The notes under the pieces: generated by a model | The model's database searches: none | The model's input: only the letters and a program-made list of their open reading frames with translations | What the model was told of the DNA's origin: nothing | Made by a program: the position numbers and the translations under genes | Shown here: piece by piece, positions 1 to 9,903 of the stretch | Numbering within the stretch: position 1 is the stretch's first letter | Layout: the number at the start of each line of letters is the position of its first letter | NCBI GenBank assembly: GCA_017853205.1 | Contig: JAFMKB010000012.1 | Location: forward strand, 1-50,685 | Source: Gammaproteobacteria bacterium | Lineage (GTDB): Bacteria > Pseudomonadota > Gammaproteobacteria > Pseudomonadales > Pseudohongiellaceae | Length of the DNA stretch: 50,685 nt | Direction: 5' to 3'

Positions 1-44
1 GTACCTACCGAGGTACCTCCGAACTTCAATACTAACAGCGCCAT
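1..44 (-). CDS. lysC: aspartate kinase, N-terminal 14 codons (partial)
   Basis: An ATG at 44-42 on the minus strand opens a frame reading MALLVLKFGGTSVG before the window ends. K-F-G-G-T-S is the nucleotide and phosphate-binding signature at the very N-terminus of aspartate kinases, which phosphorylate aspartate in the first step of lysine, threonine and methionine synthesis. A purine-rich GAGTAGAG lies about 6 bases upstream of the ATG. The gene sits just downstream of alaS on the same strand, the usual alaS-lysC order in gammaproteobacteria. Only the start is present, so the isoform and regulatory ACT domains cannot be judged. Confidence 0.85.
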   Translation of the reverse strand, partial: MALLVLKFGGTSVG

Positions 45-80
45 TATTCTCTACTCGATGCCCTACAAGGGCAGAAAGAA

Positions 81-96
81 CTCGCCTCGAGGCGAG
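81..96 (-). terminator. possible terminator between alaS and lysC
   Basis: A perfect palindrome (CTCGCC, TCGA loop, GGCGAG) lies about 30 bases past the alaS stop. On the minus strand it is followed by TTCTTTC, a weak U-rich tail. It could end or attenuate alaS transcription before lysC. The tail is poor, so partial read-through into lysC is likely. Confidence 0.4.
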
Positions 97-125
97 CTTG
101 TTTTCACTAGCTGCTTGACGAAGCC

Positions 126-2723
126 TTAAAGCTTGTTAGCAACCCATTCTTCAACGCTCGCCACGGCAGCCGGCACCGCTTCGACATCGCTTCCACCCGC
201 CATGGCCATGTCTGGACGACCTCCCCCCTTGCCACCGACCTGTGTAGCAACCATGTTGGCAAGCTCACCCGCTTTAATGCGATCGGTAAGGTCTTTACTT
301 ACGCCGGCGACGATACTGACTTTTCCACCCGCAGTGCTGATCAGTAACACGACCGCGGTGCCGAGCTTGTTTTTGAGCTGATCTACCGTCTCGCGCAACG
401 CCTTCGGATCGAAGTCGTCGACCGCGCAGGCTAGAAGCTTAATGCCGCCAACCTCTTTTGCGCTGGCCGCGAGGTCGCTGCCCGCGCTCGAGGCCATTTT
501 CGCTTTGAGCTGATCGAGCTCTTTCTCTAGCGTCTTATTACTCGCATTTATCTGCTTCACGCGCTCGAGCAAATCATCTTGATTAGCTTTAACGAGCTCG
601 CATAGCTGTTTAAGCGTCTGCTCTTCACGTGCAACAAGCGCGAGTGCGCCCTGCCCAGTTACCGCTTCGATTCGGCGAACACCCGCGGAGATACCTGATT
701 CGCTCAAAATTTTAAAAAGACCAATATCGCCCGTGCGCTCGACGTGTGTGCCACCGCAGAATTCGACGGAGAATTTGCCACCCATACTGACCACGCGAAC
801 TTCGTCACCGTATTTTTCGCCGAATAGCGCCATCGCACCGCGCTGCTGCGCTGCCTCTAACGCCATGACCTCTTTCGCAACCTGAGTGTTCGCCAATATT
901 TCGGCATTCACAGCGGCTTCAATTTTTGCGAGCTCATCCGCAGTCACCGGTGCTGAGTGCGAGAAGTCGAAGCGTAGTCGCGTTGCGTCCACCAGCGATC
1001 CCTTCTGAGTCACATGTTCTCCGAGCGTATTGCGAAGCGCCGCATGCGTGAGGTGCGTAGCCGAGTGGTTAAGTGTGATCGCTTTACGCGCGCTCGCCTC
1101 TACTTGACCAGCAAGTGCGTCCCCTACTTTGAGTGAACCGATGACGAGTTCGCCGATATGTAGCAACACATCATTCTGCTTCTGCGTGTCATCGACGCGA
1201 AATTCAACACCTTCGGCAAACAGAGTGCCACTGTCTCCTATCTGCCCACCCGACTCTCCATAGAATGGAGAGCTAGTTAGCACCAGCGTCGCGGCTTCAC
1301 CTGCTTTTAGCGAGTCTTGCGGCTTGCCGTTGACATAGATTGCAGCAACATCGCCGGACGCCTCTAATGCCTCGTAGCCGCGGAAATCAGTCACCTCCAC
1401 GCCGTCGAGTTCTAGCTTATCGACTGCGGAGAAATTGCCGGCCGCGCGCGCCTGCGCGCGTTGAACTTGCATCGCTGCCTCGAACCCCTCCATATCGAGC
1501 GTAATGCCGGACTCACGAGCGACGTCAGCAGTGAGATCAACAGGGAACCCGTAGGTGTCATAGAGTTTAAACACCGTCTCGCCAGCCAGCGTGTCTCCGT
1601 TGAGATTAGCAATCGCTTTTTCCAGAATCGCCATGCCGTTCTCGAGCGTTCGCGCAAATTGCTGCTCTTCATCGCGCAGCGCTTTTTCGACACTACTCTG
1701 TTTTGCCTTTAATTCAGGATAGGCTTCGCCCATTACTTTCACGAGTCCTGCGACAATTTTATAGAAAAACACCTCCTTCACACCGAGTTGATAGCCATGA
1801 CGAACCGCTCGGCGAATAATTCGACGCAGAACATAGCCGCGTCCTTCGTTCGACGGCAGCACACCGTCAACGATGAGGAACGAGCAGGACCTAATATGGT
1901 CGGCAATAACCCGTAGCGAATTATTGGTGAGATCTTCCACGCCGGTGATCACCCCGATATCGGCGAGCAGTGACTGAAAAAGATCGATCTCGTAATTGCT
2001 GTGTACGTTTTGCAAAACAGCGGCGACGCGCTCGAGACCCGCACCGGTGTCCACAGAGGGCTTCGGCAGTGGCGTTAGCGTGCCATCGGCTTTGCGCTCG
2101 TACTGCATGAAGACGAGATTCCAGATTTCGATGTAACGATCGCCGTCTTCGTCAGGGCTACCTGGCGGGCCACCTGGCACGTCTTCGCCATGATCGAAGA
2201 AGATTTCGGAACACGGGCCGCAGGGGCCTGTGTCGCCCATCGCCCAGAAGTTATCTTTTTCGCCCAGACGCGAGAAACGGGTTGGATCAATTTTCATTTC
2301 ATCCAACCACAGGGCAGCCGCTTCGTCGTCGTCTTGATAAACTGTTACCCACAGCTTCTCCGCCGGTAGACCTAGCTCGACGGTAAGAAACTCCCACGCA
2401 TACTTGATCGCTTCGCGCTTAAAATAGTCGCCAAACGAGAAATTGCCGAGCATTTCGAAGAAAGTATGATGACGCGCCGTGTAGCCTACGTTCTCTAGAT
2501 CATTATGCTTACCACCGGCCCGCACGCAGCGCTGCGAGCTGGTAGCTCGATTGACCGATCTCACTTCGTCGCCCAAAAAAGCGTCCTTAAACTGGACCAT
2601 GCCCGCATTCGTGAACAGAAGCGTTGGATCATTGCCTGGTACCAGCGAGCTGCTAGGTACGATTTCATGACCGCGGTCGGCGAAGAATTGAAGGAATTTT
2701 TGGCGAATTTCTGCGCTTTTCAT
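126..2723 (-). CDS. alaS: alanine--tRNA ligase
   Basis: Class II aminoacyl-tRNA synthetase that charges tRNA-Ala in the cytoplasm. The 865-residue length is close to the usual 875. The N-terminal catalytic domain has the motif 2 stretch [15 protein letters not shown] near residue 90 and [15 protein letters not shown] near 160. The editing domain, which hydrolyses mischarged Ser- or Gly-tRNA-Ala, has the zinc-binding HSATH near residue 552 and FCGGTH near 656. The C-terminal region has a coiled coil and ends in the conserved glycine-rich [15 protein letters not shown] segment. lysC follows, as in relatives, but recX, often found upstream, is replaced here by a permease gene. Confidence 0.98.
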   Translation of the reverse strand: MKSAEIRQKFLQFFADRGHEIVPSSSLVPGNDPTLLFTNAGMVQFKDAFLGDEVRSVNRATSSQRCVRAGGKHNDLENVGYTARHHTFFEMLGNFSFGDYFKREAIKYAWEFLTVELGLPAEKLWVTVYQDDDEAAALWLDEMKIDPTRFSRLGEKDNFWAMGDTGPCGPCSEIFFDHGEDVPGGPPGSPDEDGDRYIEIWNLVFMQYERKADGTLTPLPKPSVDTGAGLERVAAVLQNVHSNYEIDLFQSLLADIGVITGVEDLTNNSLRVIADHIRSCSFLIVDGVLPSNEGRGYVLRRIIRRAVRHGYQLGVKEVFFYKIVAGLVKVMGEAYPELKAKQSSVEKALRDEEQQFARTLENGMAILEKAIANLNGDTLAGETVFKLYDTYGFPVDLTADVARESGITLDMEGFEAAMQVQRAQARAAGNFSAVDKLELDGVEVTDFRGYEALEASGDVAAIYVNGKPQDSLKAGEAATLVLTSSPFYGESGGQIGDSGTLFAEGVEFRVDDTQKQNDVLLHIGELVIGSLKVGDALAGQVEASARKAITLNHSATHLTHAALRNTLGEHVTQKGSLVDATRLRFDFSHSAPVTADELAKIEAAVNAEILANTQVAKEVMALEAAQQRGAMALFGEKYGDEVRVVSMGGKFSVEFCGGTHVERTGDIGLFKILSESGISAGVRRIEAVTGQGALALVAREEQTLKQLCELVKANQDDLLERVKQINASNKTLEKELDQLKAKMASSAGSDLAASAKEVGGIKLLACAVDDFDPKALRETVDQLKNKLGTAVVLLISTAGGKVSIVAGVSKDLTDRIKAGELANMVATQVGGKGGGRPDMAMAGGSDVEAVPAAVASVEEWVANKL

Positions 2724-2745
2724 AATCTCTACTTATCGACTAAAG

Positions 2746-2764
2746 TGCCAGCGCGAGGCTGGCA
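2746..2764 (-). promoter_or_regulatory. hairpin in the alaS leader
   Basis: A perfect 7-bp inverted repeat (TGCCAGC, 5-nt loop GCGAG, GCTGGCA) lies 22 bases upstream of the alaS start and would fold in its 5' untranslated RNA. There is no U-run, so it is not a terminator. It may act in translational control, but its role is unknown. Confidence 0.35.
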
Positions 2765-2800
2765 TGAGTTTGCTGATCAGGCTGCAATCAAAAGGGAGGA

Positions 2801-2806
2801 AGTATA
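2801..2806 (-). promoter_or_regulatory. possible -10 box for alaS
   Basis: Minus-strand TATACT lies about 78 bases before the alaS start and would place the transcript start just upstream of the leader hairpin. No good -35 hexamer is seen at 16-18 bases, so the call is weak. Confidence 0.3.
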
Positions 2807-2903
2807 ACGCCTAGCGAGCGGATTTTGCAGGCGTTTTTTTTGGCTCAGAGCGACAGAAAAAGGAGAGTCAGTGCCCCTCGTTCACACTCCGCATTTCCTT
2901 AAA

Positions 2904-4025
2904 CTAGTTCTCTGGATTCGTATCTCGACCTAGCAGCGCAGCCATGTTTGGCTTAAAGTCAAAGTCATCTATAACCTCATCAGCCGGAACCCTGAGCTTG
3001 CCATCACTGCTGAGAATGACTGAAATATAACGGGTCTGGGGAAAGTGGCTAAGAATAATGGTAAGGATAATAAGAAAAGGGACACACAGAAACATACCTG
3101 GAATACCCCAGATATAGCCCCACAGCCCGAGATTTAACAAAATCACTATAGGACTCAGGTTGAATGAACTTCCCATCAACCGAGGCTCTAGTATGTTGCC
3201 TATACCGATTTGCAAAATTCCGATGCCCGCTAGCACAAGCAAGAACAGGCTATAGCCCTCAGACTGTGCGAGCGCGATCATCGCAGGGAAGATAGTCGCA
3301 ATTATAGAACCGACCGTGGGTATAAAGTTCAACAGGAAAATAACAAGGCCCCAAACACCGGCAAAATCAACATCGACCGCACGAAGGAAAAGATAGCTAA
3401 GAAGACCGGTAAGCGAACTCGTAAACATTTTGATGCTGATGTATTTCTGTATGTCATTGCGGACGCGGTCGATGATTTTTCGCACATCTCCCTCCTGTCC
3501 ACCTGCGCCAAACAAGGCCGAGATTTTTTCATCGAATTTGCCTTGTTCGAGAAAGAGAAAAAGAACATAAATCGAAATTAAACCACCGCTCGCGAGTATG
3601 CTTGCAAAGGAAGACGCGATAGTCGCAGCGTAGGCGGGCAAGTCTATCCATTCGGTAATCATCTGCATGAGCCCGCGCTCTTGATAAGCAGCCATATCGA
3701 GGAAAGGAAGATTTTCAAGCCTCGATGTCAGATTCACTTGATAAACCGGTATTACTTGCATGACTTCCTCAAGCCTGCCGCCGAGAAATCCACCTATACC
3801 CCAGAGAGTCAACGCAAACGTCAGAAACGACAGAATCAAACAGAGAAAGCGCGGGAGTTCGTACTTATTGAGTCGCAGTCGACCAAACATCGCGGCTAAG
3901 GTATTAATCAGATACCAAATTGCGATAGCGATTACTAAGGGCAGCAACAGAGCCTCACCGACGATCAGCAGATAAAACACGAGAACGACCGCGAGTAGTG
4001 TCATCGCAAAACCTGGAATCTTCAT
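2904..4025 (-). CDS. AI-2E family transporter (putative permease)
   Basis: Polytopic inner-membrane protein of the AI-2E/YdiK/TqsA/PerM family, with about eight hydrophobic segments in 373 residues. The typical C-terminal part is present: a helix with GVWGLVIFLLNFIPTVGS, then NILEPRLMGSSFNLSPIVI, the most conserved family signature, then LWGYIWGIPGMFLCVPFLI. Family members export signals or ions; the substrate cannot be inferred. I chose the ATG at 4025 because AAGGAG lies 8-10 bases before it; the open frame runs 22 codons further upstream without a good ribosome-binding site. It is divergent from the PP2C gene across 144 bp and followed by alaS on the same strand. Confidence 0.88.
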   Translation of the reverse strand: MKIPGFAMTLLAVVLVFYLLIVGEALLLPLVIAIAIWYLINTLAAMFGRLRLNKYELPRFLCLILSFLTFALTLWGIGGFLGGRLEEVMQVIPVYQVNLTSRLENLPFLDMAAYQERGLMQMITEWIDLPAYAATIASSFASILASGGLISIYVLFLFLEQGKFDEKISALFGAGGQEGDVRKIIDRVRNDIQKYISIKMFTSSLTGLLSYLFLRAVDVDFAGVWGLVIFLLNFIPTVGSIIATIFPAMIALAQSEGYSLFLLVLAGIGILQIGIGNILEPRLMGSSFNLSPIVILLNLGLWGYIWGIPGMFLCVPFLIILTIILSHFPQTRYISVILSSDGKLRVPADEVIDDFDFKPNMAALLGRDTNPEN

Positions 4026-4169
4026 GCCCTGCTCTCCTTGGGTGGACTGCGTCAATGCTGAGGTTACCACACTCTCATAAGCGCCAAACACTTCGCAATC
4101 AATCGTTTACTGACTAGTCTCTGCGCCTTAGAATGCAAATCCGATCCGAAGCAAAAGGATAAACGGTTT

Positions 4170-4988
4170 TTGCGCAGCAAGAATAACAACAGCGTGTACA
4201 AGAATTACGCTGCCATTTCAGAGATTCACTCACTCGTGGCAGGGTCGAGCGGCCAACTCTCCCTCGCAGCGCAGAGCGACTGCGGGCGAAGACGTAAAGT
4301 CAATCAGGATCGGTTCCACATCGATGCCGAAACCACACTGATCGTGATCGCCGACGGGATGGGCGGTCATCGCGCTGGCGAAGTCGCCGCTCAGATTGCC
4401 GTTGAGTGCATACCTGCGCACTTCGCAAAATCCTACAATGACTCAGCAAACTCGGCTGCAGAGAGCCTTAGATTAGCGCTTGAAGAGGCGAACGCCGCGA
4501 TCTTCGCACAGGCGTTAGAACCCGAAAACAAGGGAATGGGTACAACTGCCATCGCGGCTCATTTGGTGGATAACCAGCTTACTATTGCCCATATCGGCGA
4601 CTCCCGGCTTTACCTATTTCGACACGGTAGCCTAGAGCAATTGACGCATGATCACAGCCTTCTGCAATCGCTTATCGACGACGGCTTCTATACAGAGCGC
4701 AACTCTAGGTCGACAGGGATGGGACACGTGGTTACCCGCGCACTTGGAATCAAACCGACCAGCCAAGTCGACACTCTCAGTTGCACTTTGCAGGAAGGCG
4801 ATTTTCTCTTGTTCTGCACTGATGGTTTAAGCGATCTGGTCGCCGACTGGCAGATTAGCGACACACTAAGAGAGTTTGATGGCGATCTAGCAGACACCTG
4901 CCGCATGCTGATCAATCATGCTAATCGCAATGGTGGCAGAGACAATGTCAGCGTCGTTTTAGCGAGTTATAGCACGGCGCGGGAGTGA
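4170..4988 (+). CDS. PP2C-family serine/threonine protein phosphatase
   Basis: Metal-dependent phosphatase, predicted cytoplasmic, about 272 residues with no membrane segment. The PP2C motifs are in order: SDCGRRRKVNQDRF, then VIADGMGGHRAGEVAA with the metal-binding Asp and the GMGGH signature, then IAHIGDSRLYLFR, LTHDHS, LFCTDGLSDLV and GRDNVSVVL at the C-terminus. It resembles Stp/PppA phosphatases that reverse Hanks-type kinase phosphorylation. No kinase, FHA protein or type VI secretion gene is next to it, so its partner is not in this window. The start is TTG at 4170 with AAAGGA about 10 bases before; an in-frame GTG at 4194 is an alternative. It ends 25 bp from the convergent DsbD-like gene. 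Confidence 0.9.
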   Translation: MRSKNNNSVYKNYAAISEIHSLVAGSSGQLSLAAQSDCGRRRKVNQDRFHIDAETTLIVIADGMGGHRAGEVAAQIAVECIPAHFAKSYNDSANSAAESLRLALEEANAAIFAQALEPENKGMGTTAIAAHLVDNQLTIAHIGDSRLYLFRHGSLEQLTHDHSLLQSLIDDGFYTERNSRSTGMGHVVTRALGIKPTSQVDTLSCTLQEGDFLLFCTDGLSDLVADWQISDTLREFDGDLADTCRMLINHANRNGGRDNVSVVLASYSTARE

Positions 4989-5013
4989 TAACTCCCACGC
5001 CATGATGTGCTCA

Positions 5014-7935
5014 TTACACACCGCCAAAGGCTTCGAGTAATGTCGACTGCGTGAGAATTTGTGGCAGGATTTCAGGCTCTCCCTCGCTAGGGTACAAGAG
5101 GTAGAGCGGAACCGAAGGTCGATTAAACTGTTCGAGCACTTCGGTGATTTCTGGGTCTTCGTTCGTCCAGTCCCCTTTCAAATACGTGATGTCATTCTCA
5201 ATTAACGCTTTCTTTACCGCGTCGCTGCCCAGTGATGTCTGTTCGTTTGCGAGACAGGTGATGCACCAATCGGCGGTCATATTGATAAAGACCGGCTTGC
5301 CTGCCGCACGCAATTCAGCAAGTCGCGCAGCCGAAAAAGGTTCGAAATTATCGCTGCTAGCGAGAAGGTTACCCTCCTCGTCATATTCAGCGACACTCGC
5401 CTCACGGGCCTGGGTCTGTAGAAATGGCGTCTGCATCAAATAAAGAGCAAAACCGATCGCAACGGCGGCGGTAGCATAATTTAAGCTCAAGGCGATCGGC
5501 CCCATCGTGAATCGCTTTTGGTATAACCAGGCTGCAAAGGCGAGCACGACACAGGCGCCGAGCACGAGGGTCATCCCCATGATCCCGACCTGATTGCCAA
5601 GCACCCAGAGGAAGAAAAGCGCAGAGGCATAGAGCGGGAATGCCATAAACTGCTTAAAGGTTTCCATCCACTGTCCAGGCTTGGGCAAGAACCGAGTCAG
5701 CACCGGCACATAAGAAAGAATCAGAATAGGCGCAGCCATACCGAGCCCTAGAGAAATAAACACGATCATCGCTAGCGCCCAGGGCTGGGTCAAAGCAAAG
5801 CCCAGCGCGGGTCCCATAAACGGCGCCGTGCAGGGAGTGGCAACCGTGGTCGCGAGCACCCCTGTAAAGAAAGATCCCTTGTAACCCTCTTTCTGCGCTA
5901 GGTTGCCGCCCATGCCCATGAGGCTCGTCCCTATTTCGAACACGCCAGACAGGCTTAGAGCGAGCATGAAGAACACATAGACGATAAGTGCCAAAAACCA
6001 AGGCTGCTGGAATTGGAACGCCCAGCCGATTCGCTCACCGCCTGCGCGTAGCACGATTAACACCGTCGCGAGCGCCATAAATGCGACGAGAACACCCGCT
6101 GTGTAAGCTAAGCCGTCCATGCGCTGCTTCTTTGCAGTCGCGCCGGCATTTTTCGCGAGGCTTAGCGCCTTCATCGACAACACTGGGAACACGCAGGGCA
6201 TTAGGTTCAGGATGAGTCCGCCGAGGAAAGCGAATGCAACGTAAAGCAGCAAGCCGCCGCCATTCTGATCTTGCTGATTTACCGCAGCCATGGGCAGCAG
6301 CGAAAATTCACTCAATTCAACCGCGGGGCTTGAGAAATCATAGGCTACGCGCTCACCCTCTGCGTCTTCGAGCACCAACACACCATAAACCTCGCTGAGG
6401 TCTTCGAGCATACGCCGCGGCTGCGAATGGGTGATCTGGAGTAAATTAGCGCTAAGGGTGACATCGCGCAGAGGGCCTGGCTTTATTACACGGCGCTTCT
6501 CGGGGAAAAAATAGGCATCGGTAAAGCCGTCAAAAACACCCTGCTCCGAGCTAAACCCAAGACTTACACGTTCGCCCGCAGCGACCACGCTCTGCTCGAT
6601 GTCATGGTCTTGAATCGGAAGTTGCGCACGCGCTTTAGCAAAATACCCCTCAGCAACGGCGTCAAGCTGGATGTTCTGCGCAACAGGCAAAGTAAGCTCG
6701 AGACGCTGCTCACCAGGAATACAAATCTGCTCGCACACATTCCAAAACGCAGTCGTAGTTATTGTTGCGCTGTCATCGCTAAAGTTAGCGGGCAGCGTGA
6801 TTGCAACTGGAATGACCACCTCGTCTTCGTAGCCAAAATTAACGAGGTCTGTCTCATAGAAAGGCAGCCAATGCGGCGCGGGAAATTCAAGTTCGCCGAT
6901 CCGAGTGCCAGCCGGTACCGACCAATCACTGAGGCTCGTTGGCTCGCCGCTGTCACCCCCCATTTTCCAATAAGTGTGCCAATGCGCTGCTGGTTTTAGT
7001 CTCAGACCCAACCATTGTGTCTGGCCGGGCACAAGTGTTGTTGACTCGCTTAGCAGTTCAACCTCGATACTGTTATCCCAGGCTACCGGCGAGCGCGTCG
7101 CGAGCACATCATAGCCATGTAACTGTCCCTCGCTGTCGATAAATGCGAGCAAGCCTTCGAGTTCCCCTTGCTGAGGATCGAAGCGCCGATGCTGTTCCGT
7201 GCTTATCTGTACACGCTCACCGTCGAGCATGACCCTGCGCACGGGCGCGTACTTCATGACTCGCCGCTGCTGTGGGAAGAACCATGCTTCGTCGGCGTCG
7301 GTGAAGCGTGCATCCGGCGCCCGCACCATGACATTGATTTCGCCGCCGTGTGCGTTAAATGTGGCAACCAATTCATGTTCTTCGCGCTTGAGAGGCGTAT
7401 TAGCGCGCGCCTCTGCAAAACCGTCTACCCAGCGCGGATCGATTGTTGACTGAGAAGCAACAGGGAGCGTGAGTGAGAACTCGGCTGCTCCTGGTATACA
7501 GATCTCATCGCAGACCTGCCAATCAATTTGAGTAGCGAGATTAAACGAAGAATCTGCATAGTCGGCGGGGACTGTAACAGGGAGAGGCAGGTATACCTCC
7601 CTCTTATAAGTAAAAGTAACCAGATCGCTGCCTGGAAACGGTGTCCACTCAGGAATCGGCCATTGGATTTCGCCGGCACTTGCGCCTGCGGGGAGCCGCC
7701 ACTCGCTAGTGCTTGTTGCCTCACCGCTGTCACCGCCAAATTTCCAATAGGTATGCCAGTGCTCGATCGGTTTGAGGCGGATAGCGAGCCACAAGGTTTC
7801 ACCAGGCACCACATTGGTGGTTTCCGCAAGCAGCTCCACCTCAATCTGGTCTGTCCTGTGAATTTGCGCAGAAGAGACCATAGAGATTAAGCTTAAAGTA
7901 ATTAATAACAATAGCTTATAAGACTTAATTAACAT
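5014..7935 (-). CDS. DsbD-family protein-disulfide reductase with two N-terminal alpha domains
   Basis: Membrane electron conduit that moves reducing power from cytoplasmic thioredoxin to periplasmic thiol proteins. A signal peptide is likely (cleavage after SSA, residue 23). Two copies of the periplasmic alpha domain follow, about residues 31-285 and 290-540, with CDEIC at 142-146 and CEQIC at 401-405. The membrane beta domain (about 563-835) has the two redox cysteines in LNLMPCVFP (C581) and VATPCTAPF (C702). The C-terminal thioredoxin domain has CITC at 890-893. DsbD is normally about 570 residues with one alpha domain and ScsB-type proteins about 620-680, so 973 residues is long because of the duplication. 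The likely client DsbC lies about 5 kb away on the same strand. The protein could also serve cytochrome c maturation. Confidence 0.92.
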   Translation of the reverse strand: MLIKSYKLLLLITLSLISMVSSAQIHRTDQIEVELLAETTNVVPGETLWLAIRLKPIEHWHTYWKFGGDSGEATSTSEWRLPAGASAGEIQWPIPEWTPFPGSDLVTFTYKREVYLPLPVTVPADYADSSFNLATQIDWQVCDEICIPGAAEFSLTLPVASQSTIDPRWVDGFAEARANTPLKREEHELVATFNAHGGEINVMVRAPDARFTDADEAWFFPQQRRVMKYAPVRRVMLDGERVQISTEQHRRFDPQQGELEGLLAFIDSEGQLHGYDVLATRSPVAWDNSIEVELLSESTTLVPGQTQWLGLRLKPAAHWHTYWKMGGDSGEPTSLSDWSVPAGTRIGELEFPAPHWLPFYETDLVNFGYEDEVVIPVAITLPANFSDDSATITTTAFWNVCEQICIPGEQRLELTLPVAQNIQLDAVAEGYFAKARAQLPIQDHDIEQSVVAAGERVSLGFSSEQGVFDGFTDAYFFPEKRRVIKPGPLRDVTLSANLLQITHSQPRRMLEDLSEVYGVLVLEDAEGERVAYDFSSPAVELSEFSLLPMAAVNQQDQNGGGLLLYVAFAFLGGLILNLMPCVFPVLSMKALSLAKNAGATAKKQRMDGLAYTAGVLVAFMALATVLIVLRAGGERIGWAFQFQQPWFLALIVYVFFMLALSLSGVFEIGTSLMGMGGNLAQKEGYKGSFFTGVLATTVATPCTAPFMGPALGFALTQPWALAMIVFISLGLGMAAPILILSYVPVLTRFLPKPGQWMETFKQFMAFPLYASALFFLWVLGNQVGIMGMTLVLGACVVLAFAAWLYQKRFTMGPIALSLNYATAAVAIGFALYLMQTPFLQTQAREASVAEYDEEGNLLASSDNFEPFSAARLAELRAAGKPVFINMTADWCITCLANEQTSLGSDAVKKALIENDITYLKGDWTNEDPEITEVLEQFNRPSVPLYLLYPSEGEPEILPQILTQSTLLEAFGGV
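6316..7845 (-). repeat. tandem domain duplication inside the DsbD-like gene
   Basis: Protein residues 31-285 and 290-540 align end to end with a shift of 259 residues. Matching blocks include IEVELLAETTNVVPG with IEVELLSESTTLVPG, HWHTYWKFGGDSGE with HWHTYWKMGGDSGE, and VCDEICIPG with VCEQICIPG. The copies have diverged at the DNA level, so the duplication is old and both cysteine pairs have been kept. Confidence 0.85.
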
Positions 7936-8157
7936 GCTTTATTCCATTGCTATAAACGCGTTTGCCCGCAAATTGATGGAGAGACGCAACACCATGTTCT
8001 GCAATTATTCAAGTAGAAACGGTGTTTCATAGACAGCTAAATCGAGGGCTACAAGGTAACAAATACGTCCTTCACTGTCATTGTAGACCTATTGGTGTTC
8101 GGCTTCCGCGTCTGATGCTTCCTCTTCGTGCGGTCGCTCAATCACTCTGCAGTCACA

Positions 8158-9900
8158 CTAATGACTTTGGAGAAGACGCTCAACCATCAACTGAACCGTC
8201 CTATTCCCTCTAAATTCATTAATGCTAAGGCGATAGGCTACCTCAATCTCGGTCGCTGTGGCCTCAGGCCAGTCTTCCTCACTCACAGCAAAGGCAATAG
8301 CATCGATGATAACCGCCTCATCGTCTAGAGGACTCAACACCATTTTAAGATGGTTCTCACCGAGGCGGCGCTGCTGTTGCAGCTTGAATCGACCGTGAAA
8401 CAAGGGCTCCGGAAACGCCTGCCCCCACGGGCCTGCGGCAGCAAGCTCTTCAGCGCAGCTGAGCGTTAACTCATGGGCCGCAAGCTCGCCGTCGCTCACA
8501 ATCGTTGCCTGCAGCAGTTCAGGACTAAGAATACGCGTTGCCTCGTCGGCAAATGCGCGTGCGAAGGCATCAAAGTTAGCGCGAGAGAGGCTAAGCCCCG
8601 CCGCCATCGCATGACCGCCAAATTTAGTCACAAGGCCTGGATTAGCGGTTGCAACCGCATCAAGCGCATCGCGTATATGAAAACCCGGTATCGATCTTGC
8701 CGAGCCCTTGAGCTCAGAATCAGGGTCATCCGCATCGGCCAGCGCGAAAGCGATAACGGGACGATGACAGCGCTCTTTGATTCGGGAGGCAACAATGCCG
8801 ACTACGCCCTGGTGCCATCGCTCATCGAACAGACTCAATGCCGCGGGGAGATCATCGGCGTCCAAGGCGAGCTGCTCGACCAAAGCAAACGCCTGTTCGC
8901 GCATACCTGCCTCAATATCGCGGCGATCTTTATTCATGCCGTCGAGCTTCAAGGCATACTCATACGCTTCGTGCTCGGAAAGCGTGAGCAGACATTCGAT
9001 GCCTGTCGACATATCATCGAGACGCCCTGCAGCATTAAGCCTAGGCCCAACCGCGAAGCCCAGATCGCTTGCAGCGAGTGTCGTGAAATCGCGCTTTGCG
9101 AGCGTCAATAAGCTAAGAATCCCGGGGCGCGCACGCCCTGCTCTAATCCTCTTGATGCCCTCACTAACTAGAATGCGATTATTGTGATCGAGCGCGACAA
9201 CATCGGCTACGGTGCCCAACGCGACGAGGTCGAGCTGCTCGGCCAGATTCGGCTCAGGAATGTTTTTCCGTTCAAACCACCCGCTCTCTCGAAGACGACT
9301 CCTCAGCGCGAGCATGACGTAAAAAATCACGCCCACGCCTGCGATGCTTTTACTCGGAAACTCACAGCCGGGCTGATTAGGATTGACGATCGCATCCGCT
9401 GCCGGCAGCTCGCGCCCCGGCAGGTGATGATCGGTAATAAGAGTCTTAATGCCCGCTTCGCGCGCGACCGATATACCCTCAAGACTCGAGATGCCGTTGT
9501 CGACGGTAATAATAAGATCAGGAGCCTTTGCCTTCGCGAGCTCGACGATTTCGGGTGTTAGCCCGTAGCCATATTCGAATCGATTGGGCACGATGTAATC
9601 GATATGCGCGCACCCTAGGGCGCGCATCACAGTCATAGCCAGCGCGCAACTCGTAGCGCCGTCGGCGTCAAAATCTGCGACGATCAATAGCCGCTCTGCA
9701 TTGTTAAGCGCAGCTTCCAATAACCCTACTGCCGCGTCGATTCCTTTGAGCTGCGTAGGTGAAATAAGCTGCGACAGTTTTAGCTCGAGCTCAGTGAGTG
9801 CTGCGAGTGGACGCTGACTATAAATTCGGCGGACCAACGGCGGCAAAGAATCGGGTAGAACTAGATTGCCGGGCGTGCGGGTAATGAGTTCTAGTGGCAT
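8158..9900 (-). CDS. recJ: single-stranded-DNA-specific 5'-3' exonuclease RecJ
   Basis: DHH-family nuclease acting in recombinational and mismatch repair. In 580 residues, close to the family size, I see the metal-binding motifs IVADFDADGATS (near residue 75) and TDHHLPG (near 157), and the DHHA1-domain motif GGHAMAAGLSLS in the C-terminal half, followed by the OB-fold region. It starts 3 bases after the thrC stop. The only Shine-Dalgarno-like stretch (AAAGG) touches the ATG, so translation probably depends on coupling to thrC. Last gene of the hom-thrC-recJ run. Confidence 0.97.
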   Translation of the reverse strand: MPLELITRTPGNLVLPDSLPPLVRRIYSQRPLAALTELELKLSQLISPTQLKGIDAAVGLLEAALNNAERLLIVADFDADGATSCALAMTVMRALGCAHIDYIVPNRFEYGYGLTPEIVELAKAKAPDLIITVDNGISSLEGISVAREAGIKTLITDHHLPGRELPAADAIVNPNQPGCEFPSKSIAGVGVIFYVMLALRSRLRESGWFERKNIPEPNLAEQLDLVALGTVADVVALDHNNRILVSEGIKRIRAGRARPGILSLLTLAKRDFTTLAASDLGFAVGPRLNAAGRLDDMSTGIECLLTLSEHEAYEYALKLDGMNKDRRDIEAGMREQAFALVEQLALDADDLPAALSLFDERWHQGVVGIVASRIKERCHRPVIAFALADADDPDSELKGSARSIPGFHIRDALDAVATANPGLVTKFGGHAMAAGLSLSRANFDAFARAFADEATRILSPELLQATIVSDGELAAHELTLSCAEELAAAGPWGQAFPEPLFHGRFKLQQQRRLGENHLKMVLSPLDDEAVIIDAIAFAVSEEDWPEATATEIEVAYRLSINEFRGNRTVQLMVERLLQSH

Positions 9901-9903
9901 CCT

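Noticed and set aside
2808-2841. CGCCT...AGGCG followed by eight T on the plus strand, terminator-like
   Set aside because: No plus-strand gene ends here; both neighbours are on the minus strand, where the tract reads as A. The stem is only 5 bp with a 16-base loop.
8473-9111. Long open frame of 212 codons on the plus strand
   Set aside because: It lies wholly antisense to recJ, whose motifs are clear; the translation shows no recognisable domain and is rich in Cys and Arg, as expected from antisense of this codon use.
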